Shown here in pieces: positions 25,678 through 34,411 of a stretch of 52,362 nt of DNA. The stretch is from Mycobacterium sp. (lineage in GTDB: Bacteria; Actinomycetota; Actinomycetes; Mycobacteriales; Mycobacteriaceae): contig NZ_JAOPWB010000131.1 in the NCBI RefSeq assembly GCF_025965855.1, positions 1 through 52,362 on the forward strand, given 5' to 3'. A program made the position numbers and the translations under genes. The notes beneath the pieces were generated by a model. It had not been told where the DNA came from, made no database searches, and worked only from the letters and a program-made list of their open reading frames with translations. How positions within the stretch are numbered: the stretch's first letter is position 1; the number at the start of each line of letters is the position of its first letter.

Positions 25678-26415
25678 ATGATTGCACGTCACCTCCCTCG
25701 TTTCCTTGGTTCAGCAGTAGTCGCGGCGTCGTGCCTTAGCGCTTCGGTCCTCGCCGCTGCTCTCCCCTCCGCCTCCGCCCAATGTCCGGACGTGCAGGTG
25801 GTGTTCGCCCGCGGTACCGGCGAGCCGCCCGGTCTCGGCGCCACCGGGCAGGCGTTCGCCGACAACCTGCGCTCGCGCGTGGGCGCAAAGTCGTTCGACG
25901 TCTATCCGGTCAACTACCCCGCCACCCAGGAGTGGGAGACCGGCCTCGACGGCATTAGAGACGCGGGCGCGCATGTGGTTTCGATGGCGCACGACTGCCC
26001 CAACACCAAGATGGTGCTCGGCGGCTTTTCCCAAGGCGCGGCAGTAATGGGCTTCGCCACCTCGTCCGCCGTGCCGGATGGCGTCGATCCCGCGACCGTG
26101 CCGAAACCCATGGACCCCGCCGTGGCCGACCACGTGTCCTCCGTCGTGCTCTTCGGAATGCCGAACGTCCGGGCGATGAACTTCCTCAACCAGCCTCCGG
26201 TCTCGATCGGTCCCCTGTATCAGGCCAAGACCATCAAGGTGTGCGCGCCTGAGGACCCGGTCTGCTCCGACGGCATGAACTTCGCCGCGCACGACACCTA
26301 TGCGGAAGACGGGGCGATGATCGACAAGGGGGTGGCCTTTGCGGTCAGTCATCTTGGCGAGGGTCCCGGCGGCCCAGCGACGGTCGCCGCTTCTCCAGGT
26401 GGCTTCGGCAGCTGA
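25678..26415 (+). CDS. Secreted cutinase-family serine esterase
   Basis: A 245-residue exported protein. The signal peptide has a basic start, a hydrophobic core (about 11-28) and cleavage after ASA at residue 34. The alpha/beta-hydrolase triad is complete: Ser118 in GGFSQG, Asp193 in CAPEDPVC and His205 in AAHDTY. Cys36/Cys107 and Cys189/Cys196 match the two cutinase disulfides. Mycobacterial relatives are culture-filtrate proteins or lipases (Cfp21/Cut family). The C-terminal 20 residues are Gly/Pro-rich. Single gene with its own upstream region of about 150 bases. It converges on the reductase gene, with 3 bases between them. Confidence 0.95.
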   Translation: MIARHLPRFLGSAVVAASCLSASVLAAALPSASAQCPDVQVVFARGTGEPPGLGATGQAFADNLRSRVGAKSFDVYPVNYPATQEWETGLDGIRDAGAHVVSMAHDCPNTKMVLGGFSQGAAVMGFATSSAVPDGVDPATVPKPMDPAVADHVSSVVLFGMPNVRAMNFLNQPPVSIGPLYQAKTIKVCAPEDPVCSDGMNFAAHDTYAEDGAMIDKGVAFAVSHLGEGPGGPATVAASPGGFGS

Positions 26416-26418
26416 CCG

Positions 26419-27837
26419 TTAGTCCCTGACGAAGCCCTTGTTGCGCATCAGGAGATCCGCCAGGAACCCGTCGTGCGGGATTTCGGGTGCCGCGTAGAAC
26501 GTCGGGTGGGGTCCGCAGTAAACGTTGGCGACGGTCGGCTCGGCGACCAGGTCGTCGACGAGCCGCTCGTCGCCGGTGATGGCGGTGATCACCAATGAAT
26601 GCCGCAGCGGTTCGACGCCGGCGCCGCGCGACCACGACGACACCCACACGCACGGGAACGGCAACTCGGTGTTGAGCGTGTCAGTGAGCTGGCCGGAGCC
26701 GGGTTCCTCCACCAGGTGCACCGCGGGACGCAGCGCCACACAGCCCTCGAGGCCGTGGCCGACCGGGGCAATCACCTGGTCGGCACCCAGCAGCGGCGTC
26801 GTTCCCGCGGCCTTGACGGCCAGATATTTAGCCAGCGCCTCCGCCTTTTCGAGGGGCTGGGTGGGCAGGATGGCGCGCTCGTCCTCGCTGGGCAGCGGCT
26901 GGATGGCCGCCAACCGCTCGGCGATCGCATGGGCTAACGGGGCAGGGTCGCCCTCGTAGAGCACCGCGGTGGCGTTGACGCACGCCATTCCGCCCAGGTT
27001 GGCGATCGAGTCGACGACGAGGTCGATGTGGTCGCGCCAGTCCTGGTCGGCCGTGATGAGGATCTTCGTGCGGCCGGGGCCGTTCACCATCACCGCGGGA
27101 TCGTTGGCGTACTTGTCCACCACGTCCTGGCCGCCGTACACCATGGCAAGGTCGGCCGAGCGGATGATCTCGTCGGCGCCGCCATGGTCGGTGGGCAAAT
27201 AGACCGCGTCTTCGGGACGAAACCCCGCCTGGCGCAGGGCATTCACCAGCCGATGCGCGGTCAACGGCTCGCGGCGCGATGGGCGCACCACCACCCGGTA
27301 TCCCAGGGCGAGCGCCTGGGGCCACAGGGCATGCACGCCCGGGCCGTTTCCGGCGGCGTGGACGGCGAACACCTCCCCGCGGCGCGCCCAGACCGCACCG
27401 CCGCCGCGGATGCGCTCCTCGCGCCAGTCGAGCGCGGCGCCCGCGGGCCGGGCCGGTCGCACCGCATCGAATGCCGAGGCGACGGCGTCCGCAACGCCGC
27501 GTGCGCCGGCCCGGGTGACCGCGATCGGCAAGCCGGAAATGCCGCTGGCAAGCCGCACGTACTCCTCGAAGTCCAGTCCGCCGATGACGGTGGTGGCGAA
27601 GGCGTCGGCCGCGCCGGCCAGCGCCGCTTCGCGCTGCGCGACCGGCGGCGGGCGGGTTTTCCGCTGCGCGCCGATGGTGCGCGAAACATACAGGGGCGGA
27701 ACGATACTCAGTTCGGCAACCGCGATGCCGGAGGTGCTCATGACGATCTCGCGGTTGCGGGTGCGATACTCGCCGCCCACACCGAGCGCGTCGATGCGCA
27801 CCAAATCGGTTGTGAGGCGCACCTGTTGGCGTCCCAT
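26419..27837 (-). CDS. Aldehyde-dehydrogenase-superfamily acyl reductase (LuxC/EhpG-like)
   Basis: A 472-residue protein of the ALDH superfamily. The nucleophilic cysteine is Cys286 in LGGMACVNAT. The NAD(P)-binding region shows VFAVHAAGNGPGVHALWPQA and YRVVVRPSRREPLTAH. The N-terminus lacks the usual ALDH oligomerisation arm, as in LuxC-type acyl-CoA/acyl-AMP reductases. It starts 2 bases after the stop of an adenylating enzyme gene, so the pair probably reduces a carboxylic acid to an aldehyde: one partner makes the acyl-adenylate or thioester, this one reduces it with NAD(P)H. The substrate is unknown. Confidence 0.75.
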   Translation of the reverse strand: MGRQQVRLTTDLVRIDALGVGGEYRTRNREIVMSTSGIAVAELSIVPPLYVSRTIGAQRKTRPPPVAQREAALAGAADAFATTVIGGLDFEEYVRLASGISGLPIAVTRAGARGVADAVASAFDAVRPARPAGAALDWREERIRGGGAVWARRGEVFAVHAAGNGPGVHALWPQALALGYRVVVRPSRREPLTAHRLVNALRQAGFRPEDAVYLPTDHGGADEIIRSADLAMVYGGQDVVDKYANDPAVMVNGPGRTKILITADQDWRDHIDLVVDSIANLGGMACVNATAVLYEGDPAPLAHAIAERLAAIQPLPSEDERAILPTQPLEKAEALAKYLAVKAAGTTPLLGADQVIAPVGHGLEGCVALRPAVHLVEEPGSGQLTDTLNTELPFPCVWVSSWSRGAGVEPLRHSLVITAITGDERLVDDLVAEPTVANVYCGPHPTFYAAPEIPHDGFLADLLMRNKGFVRD

Positions 27838-27839
27838 GA

Positions 27840-28928
27840 TCAGTAGACGCCTTCGATGACGGCCTCGCCCTCGAAGGTGGTGACCGGCCGCACCTCACTG
27901 ACGGAATCGCCGAGTTGGCCCGCCGGCCCGGGCATCCGCACGGCCAGGTCCCGCTCCGGGTTGTTGGGTATGAACATGCCCTTGCTGATGTGGTTCATCA
28001 CCACCTGGCCTTGTTGCCCGTATGGCACTCGTTCCCCGGTGTCGGGGTCGACAACCCAGAACACGACATACGGTGTCCGCGGGTCGAAGACGAACGAGTC
28101 GCCATCGGTGGTCCGGGTGACCGCTTGCGAAAGCACCATGGTGCTGCCGAAGGCCATGGTGATCGTCGTGTCGGGGAAGATGTCGCGGAGCAGGTCGAGC
28201 GTGTCGGCGTCCACATGGGCACCGCTGAGCAACAGGTAGCGGACCTTGTCATTCACCAGGTCCACCACGCGGTCGTTTCGGGCGATGGCCTCGAGCAGCG
28301 GCGGAGTGGTGTGCAGATTGGCGACGTTCTGCGTCTGCAGAATGAACACGGCCTGCTCGATGACGTGGTCGATGTAGGCGGCGACTTCGGCGGCGGCGTT
28401 GCGGGCCGCGAGTTTCTTCACCCAGCGGGGGTCGACGTCGATCGGATGGAAGACCGCGCCCAGCCGCTCGGAGACCAAGCGGGAGAAGTAGCCGACGCCG
28501 TGGGGCCCGCTCGGCATCAGGCACAGGAAACCCCGGCCCCGGACAAAGCCGCCGGCGGCGAAGTCCTCGGTTTGCCATTCGACGACCTGCGCGATCCAAT
28601 CCGGCATCTGCACAGTCCGTTTCGGAGCGCCGGTGGTACCGCCGGATTCGAATACCTGGGGCACCGGCGGGGGTGATCCGTAACCGCGCGGAATGAGATC
28701 CTCGACCGGCGCGCTGCGCAACTCGTTGACGAGGTTGGGGAACAAGCGTAGGTCGGCAAAGGTGTTGACGTCGGCCAACGGGTTGAAGTTCAGCGTCCGG
28801 GCGGTTCGCAACCAGAATGGGGACCCGGTGTCCTCGCCGAAGTGCCACGCCATGGCGGCGCGCAGGTACGCCTCGGGGTCTGCAATCCGAACCGATCGGG
28901 GCACGTCCAACAGCGAAAAGTCGCCCAT
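27840..28928 (-). CDS. Adenylate-forming enzyme (LuxE/EhpF/phenylacetate-CoA-ligase-like)
   Basis: A 362-residue member of the short adenylating branch. The phosphate-binding loop ESGGTTGAPKR is at about 94-104, then LMPSGPHGVGYFSRL, a TPPLLEAIA segment as in phenylacetate-CoA ligase-like proteins, and MAFGSTM near residue 260. It lacks the large C-terminal ANL domain, as in EhpF and LuxE. I start at ATG 28928 (MGDFSLLDVP); an open extension upstream is out of character. Together with the downstream reductase it forms a two-gene unit for carboxylate reduction. A role as a ligase making an amide or thioester is possible. Confidence 0.75.
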   Translation of the reverse strand: MGDFSLLDVPRSVRIADPEAYLRAAMAWHFGEDTGSPFWLRTARTLNFNPLADVNTFADLRLFPNLVNELRSAPVEDLIPRGYGSPPPVPQVFESGGTTGAPKRTVQMPDWIAQVVEWQTEDFAAGGFVRGRGFLCLMPSGPHGVGYFSRLVSERLGAVFHPIDVDPRWVKKLAARNAAAEVAAYIDHVIEQAVFILQTQNVANLHTTPPLLEAIARNDRVVDLVNDKVRYLLLSGAHVDADTLDLLRDIFPDTTITMAFGSTMVLSQAVTRTTDGDSFVFDPRTPYVVFWVVDPDTGERVPYGQQGQVVMNHISKGMFIPNNPERDLAVRMPGPAGQLGDSVSEVRPVTTFEGEAVIEGVY

Positions 28929-29043
28929 GCCGTCGATCCTGTCGCATTGCTGACCGGCGCGACAACCGTGCGGGAGCGCGCCGGGCATACGGGCGTTGAA
29001 CGTTGCCCCATGCCGCGGCGAACTCTTTGTGGCCAGCCGGTTT

Positions 29044-29820
29044 TCAGCTGTCGATTGCTTGGCCGACAGCCGCCGTGATCGCCTCGTTGAAGACGGGATA
29101 CATGTCGTGATACACGCCGTCGCGTTCGGCGAACCGGAACCCCTTGACGCGCTCGACGAGGATCTCCTCGGCCTGCGGCTGCGTCTGCAGCAGCGTCATC
29201 GTTTCGGTGATGTAGTCATCCAGCGGCATCGCGCGGGCATCGAATCCCCGCTCCCCCTGCAGCGCGGTCTGCACCTGCGGCGGGACTATTTCGATCACCT
29301 GGACCGCAGTCCCGCGGAGCTGGAAACGCAGCGACTGGGTGTAGGAATGCAGCGCCGCCTTGGTCGCGCAATACGTCGGCGTGAGCGCGCTGGGCATGAA
29401 GGCCAGGCCCGACGTGACGTTGACGATCGCCCCCCGCGGCCTCTTCAGCAGCGACGGCAGCAACGCCGCCGTGACCCGGATCGGGCCCAGCAGATTGATG
29501 GCGACCGTCAGCTCCGCCACGCTGGGGCCGGTCGTGGTGAGGTCCTCGACGCGCTGCACGCCGGCGTTGTTGATGACGACATTCAGGTCGGGGTAGTGGT
29601 CGGTCAGCTCGGTGGCGAACCGGCGGATGTCGGCAGGATCGCCCTGATCCAGCGACAGCACCTGGATGCCCGGGTTGTCCTTCGCCACGGCCTGCAGCGG
29701 CTCACGCCGTCGGCCGGCGATAACCACCGTGTTGCCGAGCCGGTGCAACGCCTCGGCCAGGCCGCGACCGATTCCGGTGCCGCCTCCGGTTACCAGCACC
29801 GTGTTGCCCGTCAGCTGCAT
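29044..29820 (-). CDS. SDR-family oxidoreductase (DltE-like)
   Basis: A 258-residue classical SDR of the DltE type. TGGGTGIGRGLA near residues 11-22, NNAGV, the Ser strand IVNVTSGLA and the catalytic YCATK are all present. A C-terminal FNEAITAAVG replaces the usual VDGG tail. Start ATG 29820 has AAGGAGGGG about 6-8 bases upstream, one of the best ribosome sites in the window. It has its own upstream region with an inverted repeat. The gap of 115 bases to the adenylating enzyme means it could still be co-regulated with that pair. Confidence 0.9.
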   Translation of the reverse strand: MQLTGNTVLVTGGGTGIGRGLAEALHRLGNTVVIAGRRREPLQAVAKDNPGIQVLSLDQGDPADIRRFATELTDHYPDLNVVINNAGVQRVEDLTTTGPSVAELTVAINLLGPIRVTAALLPSLLKRPRGAIVNVTSGLAFMPSALTPTYCATKAALHSYTQSLRFQLRGTAVQVIEIVPPQVQTALQGERGFDARAMPLDDYITETMTLLQTQPQAEEILVERVKGFRFAERDGVYHDMYPVFNEAITAAVGQAIDS

Positions 29821-30141
29821 GGCCGCTCCCCTCCTTCGGATTCAGTACCGAATAACCACCGATCTTTTCCCACCCCATCACTTTCGTGCTTTCGGGGACC
29901 GATGGGTAGACCCGACGCCAGTTCGAACGACCTCGGGAAGCCAGCCCTGCGCCGGATTCCCGTCGACGCGGGCGTGCCTACCGCGGAGAACTGCACGTGA
30001 GAGGGCCGCCGGCGGCGGCGGCGGCGGGCACGCTCCTTATGCGCTGGGCGCATGCAGCCGATACAGATTATTCATTTCACAGATAGGCGAAACTGGCGCA
30101 GGGTCGAGGGCGACCGTCCCCGACGACAGTGAGGAAGGCCG
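29821..30141. promoter_or_regulatory. Divergent control region with inverted repeat and CGG run
   Basis: This 321-base gap lies between the leftward SDR and the rightward amidohydrolase, so it should hold both promoters. TTCGG-ATTCAGTA-CCGAA (29835-29852) is an inverted repeat just upstream of the SDR ribosome site and is a candidate operator. A run of CGG triplets lies near 30008-30028. No ORF is supported here. Confidence 0.4.
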
Positions 30142-31128
30142 ATGCGCTACATCGCCTTGGAGGAAGCGTTCTTCATTCCGGAACTGGCTGACCTGCAGCC
30201 GGCCCATCAACGACTGATGCAGCTGATGAAACCCGAATTCGCCGACCGGTACCAACGCCGGCTGCCCGATTTCACCGAATACCGGCTGACGGAGATGGAC
30301 GAGGCCGGCATCGACATGCAGGTCTTGTCGCTGACCTCCCCGGGTGTGCAGGTCGACATCGACGCCGAGCCGGCGCGCGCCAACGCGCGGTTCGCCAACG
30401 ACTATCTCGCGAAAATCATTGCCCAACATCCCGATCGGTTCCGTGGGTTCGCCGCGCTGCCATTGCAGGACCCCGCCGCCGCGGCGGCGGAGCTGGAGCG
30501 CGCCGTCACCCAGGACGGTTTGTGCGGGGCGCTGGTCAACGATTGCATCAGCGGGCCCGGGGGGCGATATTTGGACGCTGCCGAATACGACGAGTTGTGG
30601 TCGGCGGTGGAATCCCTCTGCGTACCGCTGTATTTGCACCCCGGAGCGCCACCGGCGGATCATTGGCGCGTCATCGACGGGCGCCCGGAACTTTATGGGG
30701 CGACCTGGAGTTGGGCGGCCGAGGTCAGCGGGCACGCGCTGCGGCTTGTGTTCGGCGGCGTGTTCGACCGGCATCGGGGAGCGACGCTGATCCTGGGGCA
30801 CATGGGCGAATTCCTGCCGTTTCAGCGCAGCCGGCTGGACTCCCGCTACGCCACCCTGGAGATAGAAGCGACCACGACTCCGCTGGAGCGCCCGCCGTCG
30901 GCGTACCTCGGCACCAACGTCGTCTTCACCAACAGCGGGGTGTTCTCGCCGGCGGTGATGCTGGGAGCGGTGCTGGAGGTCGGCGCCGACGCGGTGATGT
31001 TCTCGGTCGACTACCCCTACGAGTCGTCCCACGAGGCGGTCCAGGGATTCGAGCGGACGACGCTGCAACCCTCCGACCGGGAGAAGATCGCCCACGGCAA
31101 CGCCGAACGGCTGCTGCGCATCGGTTAA
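30142..31128 (+). CDS. Amidohydrolase-2 family protein, gamma-resorcylate-decarboxylase-like
   Basis: A 328-residue TIM-barrel metalloenzyme of the ACMSD/gamma-resorcylate decarboxylase family. It starts MRYIALEEAFF: a Glu (7/8) replaces the first HxH metal ligands, as in 2,6-dihydroxybenzoate decarboxylases. The other ligands fit: His166 in YLHPG, His220 in LGHMGE and Asp290 in VDYPYES. Length is normal. GAGGAAGG lies 4 bases before ATG 30142. Most likely a non-oxidative decarboxylase of a hydroxy-aromatic acid, with the reverse carboxylation possible. It overlaps the convergent MpaB-type gene by 4 bases at the stops. Confidence 0.88.
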   Translation: MRYIALEEAFFIPELADLQPAHQRLMQLMKPEFADRYQRRLPDFTEYRLTEMDEAGIDMQVLSLTSPGVQVDIDAEPARANARFANDYLAKIIAQHPDRFRGFAALPLQDPAAAAAELERAVTQDGLCGALVNDCISGPGGRYLDAAEYDELWSAVESLCVPLYLHPGAPPADHWRVIDGRPELYGATWSWAAEVSGHALRLVFGGVFDRHRGATLILGHMGEFLPFQRSRLDSRYATLEIEATTTPLERPPSAYLGTNVVFTNSGVFSPAVMLGAVLEVGADAVMFSVDYPYESSHEAVQGFERTTLQPSDREKIAHGNAERLLRIG

Positions 31129-32084
31129 GCCGCATGGTTATGGAGCTTGCGCGGGTCCACGCCCGCGCGGCGCCACGCCTCGGCCGCCCACGGCAGGTAG
31201 ACGAACCAGAGGGGAAGCCGGTTGACGAGCGGATTGAGCGCGCGCACGACGGCGGCGAACCGCTGGAATCGCTTCTCCTTCTTCACATCCCACTGCAGTT
31301 GGCACACCTCGCGCATCTGCGGCGGCAGGGTTCCGACCAGGACCAGGCGGGTGTAGGCGTTGAGCGGCGCGGACACGATCTTCCAGACGGGCCTGGGGAT
31401 CCAGCGCGGGCCCGGTATCCCTTTCCGGATGTAACCGGTGCCGTACATGACGGTCTTGTGCGGGACGAACCGCTCGAGCATCTCGTCCCAGTACGCGACG
31501 AACTCGTCATACGTCTGTGGCTGGCCGCGGTCGCTGACCCCGTAGAGGCTGTACCAGACCTTGCCCTCGTTGAAGATCCGTTCCTTTTCCGCGCCGGACA
31601 ACCGGCGGATGAACGTGTCGGTGGTGTAGATGACCTGATCGACGAAGGTGGCGTGCGCCCAATAGAACAATTCCGGGTTGAGCGCGTGATACCGAGAGCC
31701 GTCGCTGATGGTGCCCTTGATCGGCCTGTGGAAATCGCGGACCTTGCGGCCCCACTCGTGCGGGTCGTCGGAGTAGACGGTCTTCATCAAGGGCGGTGCG
31801 GTTCGTTTGGCCCGGCCCAACGTGTCGCTGAAGATCACCGAGTGATCGAGCACGCCCTGGGCGAGTTGCTCGATGCAGTTCTCCACGCCGGCCGTGCGTT
31901 GGAACCCAAAGAATTGGGTGCGGTGATCTCCATAAAACTTCCATGTCAACGAGTTGGGCCCGAGCCGCGCGGCGTCAGCCATTTCCGCCGGCCCATCAGT
32001 GGGCATGGGCACGGCTTCCCGAACCCCACTGTCGAAACGGGCAGCCGCGTTCGGCTGCGCCAACTGGTCATGCCGGGCGGTCAT
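31125..32084 (-). CDS. Oxygenase MpaB/latex-clearing family protein (DUF2236)
   Basis: A 319-residue protein of the MpaB/Lcp oxygenase family (DUF2236). Diagnostic pieces are GPNSLTWKFYGDHR near the N-terminus, HPxxA-like QGVLDHSVIFSDT, and ALNPELFYWAHATFVDQVIY, which contains the conserved WxHAT histidine of the heme-binding helix. Family members are heme b proteins involved in oxidative cleavage of polyisoprenoids or similar lipids. Start ATG 32084 has a perfect TAAGGAGG 6 bases upstream, and the 14-codon open extension is ignored. Divergent from a TetR regulator, which probably controls it. Confidence 0.9.
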   Translation of the reverse strand: MTARHDQLAQPNAAARFDSGVREAVPMPTDGPAEMADAARLGPNSLTWKFYGDHRTQFFGFQRTAGVENCIEQLAQGVLDHSVIFSDTLGRAKRTAPPLMKTVYSDDPHEWGRKVRDFHRPIKGTISDGSRYHALNPELFYWAHATFVDQVIYTTDTFIRRLSGAEKERIFNEGKVWYSLYGVSDRGQPQTYDEFVAYWDEMLERFVPHKTVMYGTGYIRKGIPGPRWIPRPVWKIVSAPLNAYTRLVLVGTLPPQMREVCQLQWDVKKEKRFQRFAAVVRALNPLVNRLPLWFVYLPWAAEAWRRAGVDPRKLHNHAA

Positions 32085-32219
32085 GCCGGCCTCCTTACGA
32101 GCCCTCAAGCTATGAACCAATGACACAAATTAGTTTCTTTGTTCCGAAGCCTAACAACCTGTCGGTGACGTCCGCAAAGCAGGTGAGTGCGACACTGAGT
32201 TGGATAGGGGCCGCCAATC
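32085..32219. promoter_or_regulatory. MpaB-tetR divergent promoter region
   Basis: 135 bases between divergent genes. A relatively AT-rich core holds ACAAA-TTAGTTTC-TTTGT (32125-32142), a 5-8-5 inverted repeat that could be the TetR operator. Placement by position is typical for TetR autoregulation; the site itself is weak. Confidence 0.35.
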
Positions 32220-32825
32220 ATGAAGTCCCAGATGGGCTCGGGCACGCGCGCGCAACGGGCCGAGTCGAACACCGACGTCGACCGCACCATCCTGGACACC
32301 GCGCGAACGGTCTTCGAGACCTACGGCGTGCGTCGCGCGAACATCGAAGACGTCGCGGCCCGGGCCGGGGTCAGCCGCAGCACCATCTACCGACGCTTTC
32401 CGACCAAGGATGACCTGTTCGAACACGTGGTGCGGCGGGAGGCCGAGCTCTTCTTCGGCACGCTCGACGCGGCCACTACCGGCTGCAACCCACAGGAGGC
32501 CGTGATCGAGGCGTTCGCGCTCGGGGTGCGGCTGGTCCAAGACTCTCGCCTCTATTCGCGGATCGTCGAAAGCGAACCCGAGTTGTTCGGAATGTTTTCC
32601 CGGTCCCACGTCTTCCCGATTCGCCAATTCGCCGACGGGATCGCGCACACGCTGAGGCGTTGCGGAGCCGACATCCCCGATCCCGACCTGGCCGACATCG
32701 CCGACATCCTGCTGCGCGTCGCCCTGGGCATCATCGTGTTTCCCACCGACCGACTCGACACCTCGGACCAGGCGGCCGTCCGCGAATACGCCGCCCGCTA
32801 CCTGGTCCCGATCATCGGCCGCTAG
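32220..32825 (+). CDS. TetR-family transcriptional regulator
   Basis: A 201-residue regulator. Residues about 20-70 form the TetR helix-turn-helix: TILDTARTVFETYGVRRANI, EDVAARAGVSRSTIYRRFPT, KDDLFEHVV. The rest is an all-helical ligand-binding domain without known signature. Start ATG 32220; the preceding bases have only a weak ribosome site. It is divergent from the MpaB-type oxygenase gene across 135 bases and is likely to repress it and itself. Confidence 0.93.
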   Translation: MKSQMGSGTRAQRAESNTDVDRTILDTARTVFETYGVRRANIEDVAARAGVSRSTIYRRFPTKDDLFEHVVRREAELFFGTLDAATTGCNPQEAVIEAFALGVRLVQDSRLYSRIVESEPELFGMFSRSHVFPIRQFADGIAHTLRRCGADIPDPDLADIADILLRVALGIIVFPTDRLDTSDQAAVREYAARYLVPIIGR

Positions 32826-32888
32826 CAGAGCACGACTTGGCTCCGACATGGCTCCGGCTTGTCGGAGGCCTGCATTAGCCTTTAACGC

Positions 32889-34274
32889 GTGCCTGGACTT
32901 TCTGGGACACCACGAACCCGATACGCCAGTTGCGGGGAAACCGACATCGCCTACCAGGTGTTCGGCGATGGGCCGATCGACCTGCTGCTGCTGCCCGGGC
33001 CGTCGATTCCGATCGACTCGGTCGACGCCGAGCCGTCGATGTACCGCTTTCACCGACGGTTGGCGTCTTTCGCCCGCGTGATCCGGCTCGACCAGCGCGG
33101 GATCGGGCTGTCGTCGCGCGTGCCCTCGACTGATGTGATCGGGCCGGAATTCTGGGCGAAGGACGTCGTCTCGGTCATGAACGCGGTGGGATGCGAGCGG
33201 GCCACGGTCGTGGCGCCGGGCTTCACCGCAATGACCGGGCTCGTGCTGGCGGCCGATTACCCCGAACGAGTGAGCAGCCTGGTGATCATCAACGGCGGGG
33301 CCCGCACTCTCTACGCTCCCGACTACCCGATGGGCCTCGAAGTCGACACCACCGATCCATACACGACGATCCTGACCGACCCGGATGCGGTCGATCAAGG
33401 CTTCGACATGCTGCGCATCATCGCGCCGAGCGTCGCAGACGACGACGCGTTTCGCGCTTGGTGGGACGCGGCCGGCAACCGCGCCGCCTCGCCCAGCATG
33501 GCCCGCGCAATGATCACGACCATCCGGCACGCCGACGTGCGCGACACGCTGCCGCGCATCACCGCCCCGACTCTGATCCTGCATCGCGTCGACTGCGAGT
33601 TCACTCCCGTAGGGCATGGTGAATATCTCGCCGAGAACATCGCCGGATCGCACTTCGTGGAGCTACCGGGTGAAGACACCCTCTACTGGGTCGGCAACAC
33701 GGCTCCGATGCTCGACGAGATCGAAGAGTTCATCACCGGCATGCGGGGCGGTTCCGATGCCGAGCGCCTGCTGACCACGATCGTGTTCACCGACATCGTC
33801 GGCTCCACCGAACGGGCCGCCCTGCTCGGCGACGGCCGCTGGCGCGACCTGCTGGACAACCACGACACCATCATTCGACACGAACTGCAGCGGTTCGGCG
33901 GACGTGAGGTCAACACCGCCGGCGACGGGTTCGTCGCCACCTTCTCCAGCCCCAGCGCCGCGCTGGCCTGCGCCGACGACATCGTCGACGCGGTGCGTGT
34001 GCTGGGCATCGAGGTGCGGGTGGGCATTCACGCCGGCGAGGTCGAGGTGCGCGGCGCCTTGAAAAACGATATCGCCGGCATGGCCGTGCACATCGGTGCG
34101 CGGGTGGCGGCGCTTGCCGAAGCCAGCGAGGTGCTGGTGTCCTCGACGGTGCGCGACATCGTCACCGGCTCGCGCTACAGGTTCGCCGACCGCGGCGAGA
34201 GCGCGCTCAAAGGCGTGCCGGGTCAGTGGCACCTCTGCGCCCTGGTGCGCGAGCGCGCCACCGTCAGGCGGTAA
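32889..34274 (+). CDS. lipJ: Alpha/beta-hydrolase-class III adenylate cyclase fusion (LipJ/Rv1900c-like)
   Basis: A 461-residue two-domain protein. The N-terminal ~270 residues are an alpha/beta-hydrolase fold ([24 protein letters not shown]), but the nucleophile position holds Thr113 rather than Ser, so esterase activity is doubtful. Residues ~295-455 are a class III cyclase: metal Asp302 (FTDIVGST), Asp346 (AGDG) and Asp394 in NDIAGMAVH. The adenine-specifying Lys is replaced by Asn342 (EVNTAGDG), as I recall for M. tuberculosis Rv1900c. Length matches Rv1900c (462). It is a single gene, starting at GTG 32889. Soluble; probably a ligand-sensing cyclase making cAMP. Confidence 0.88.
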   Translation: MPGLSGTPRTRYASCGETDIAYQVFGDGPIDLLLLPGPSIPIDSVDAEPSMYRFHRRLASFARVIRLDQRGIGLSSRVPSTDVIGPEFWAKDVVSVMNAVGCERATVVAPGFTAMTGLVLAADYPERVSSLVIINGGARTLYAPDYPMGLEVDTTDPYTTILTDPDAVDQGFDMLRIIAPSVADDDAFRAWWDAAGNRAASPSMARAMITTIRHADVRDTLPRITAPTLILHRVDCEFTPVGHGEYLAENIAGSHFVELPGEDTLYWVGNTAPMLDEIEEFITGMRGGSDAERLLTTIVFTDIVGSTERAALLGDGRWRDLLDNHDTIIRHELQRFGGREVNTAGDGFVATFSSPSAALACADDIVDAVRVLGIEVRVGIHAGEVEVRGALKNDIAGMAVHIGARVAALAEASEVLVSSTVRDIVTGSRYRFADRGESALKGVPGQWHLCALVRERATVRR

Positions 34275-34411
34275 CGAACCCCACATCGGGGACGGTCGAG
34301 GCACCCGACGGCTCGGCGTAGGCTGCCAGCAGGGGTGTGTCGGAGCCGGAGCTCGCAAGTCCCCCGCTCGATTCTTACTGCACGGCTTGATTTTTGATCG
34401 AAGGAGTACGC

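Noticed and set aside
30008..30028. CGG triplet run as a functional repeat
   Set aside because: Short simple-sequence runs are expected in DNA of this composition; no gene or phase-variation context.
32151..33653. A 500-codon leftward frame over the TetR and cyclase genes
   Set aside because: It spans two well-supported genes and their intergenic gap and has no domain content.
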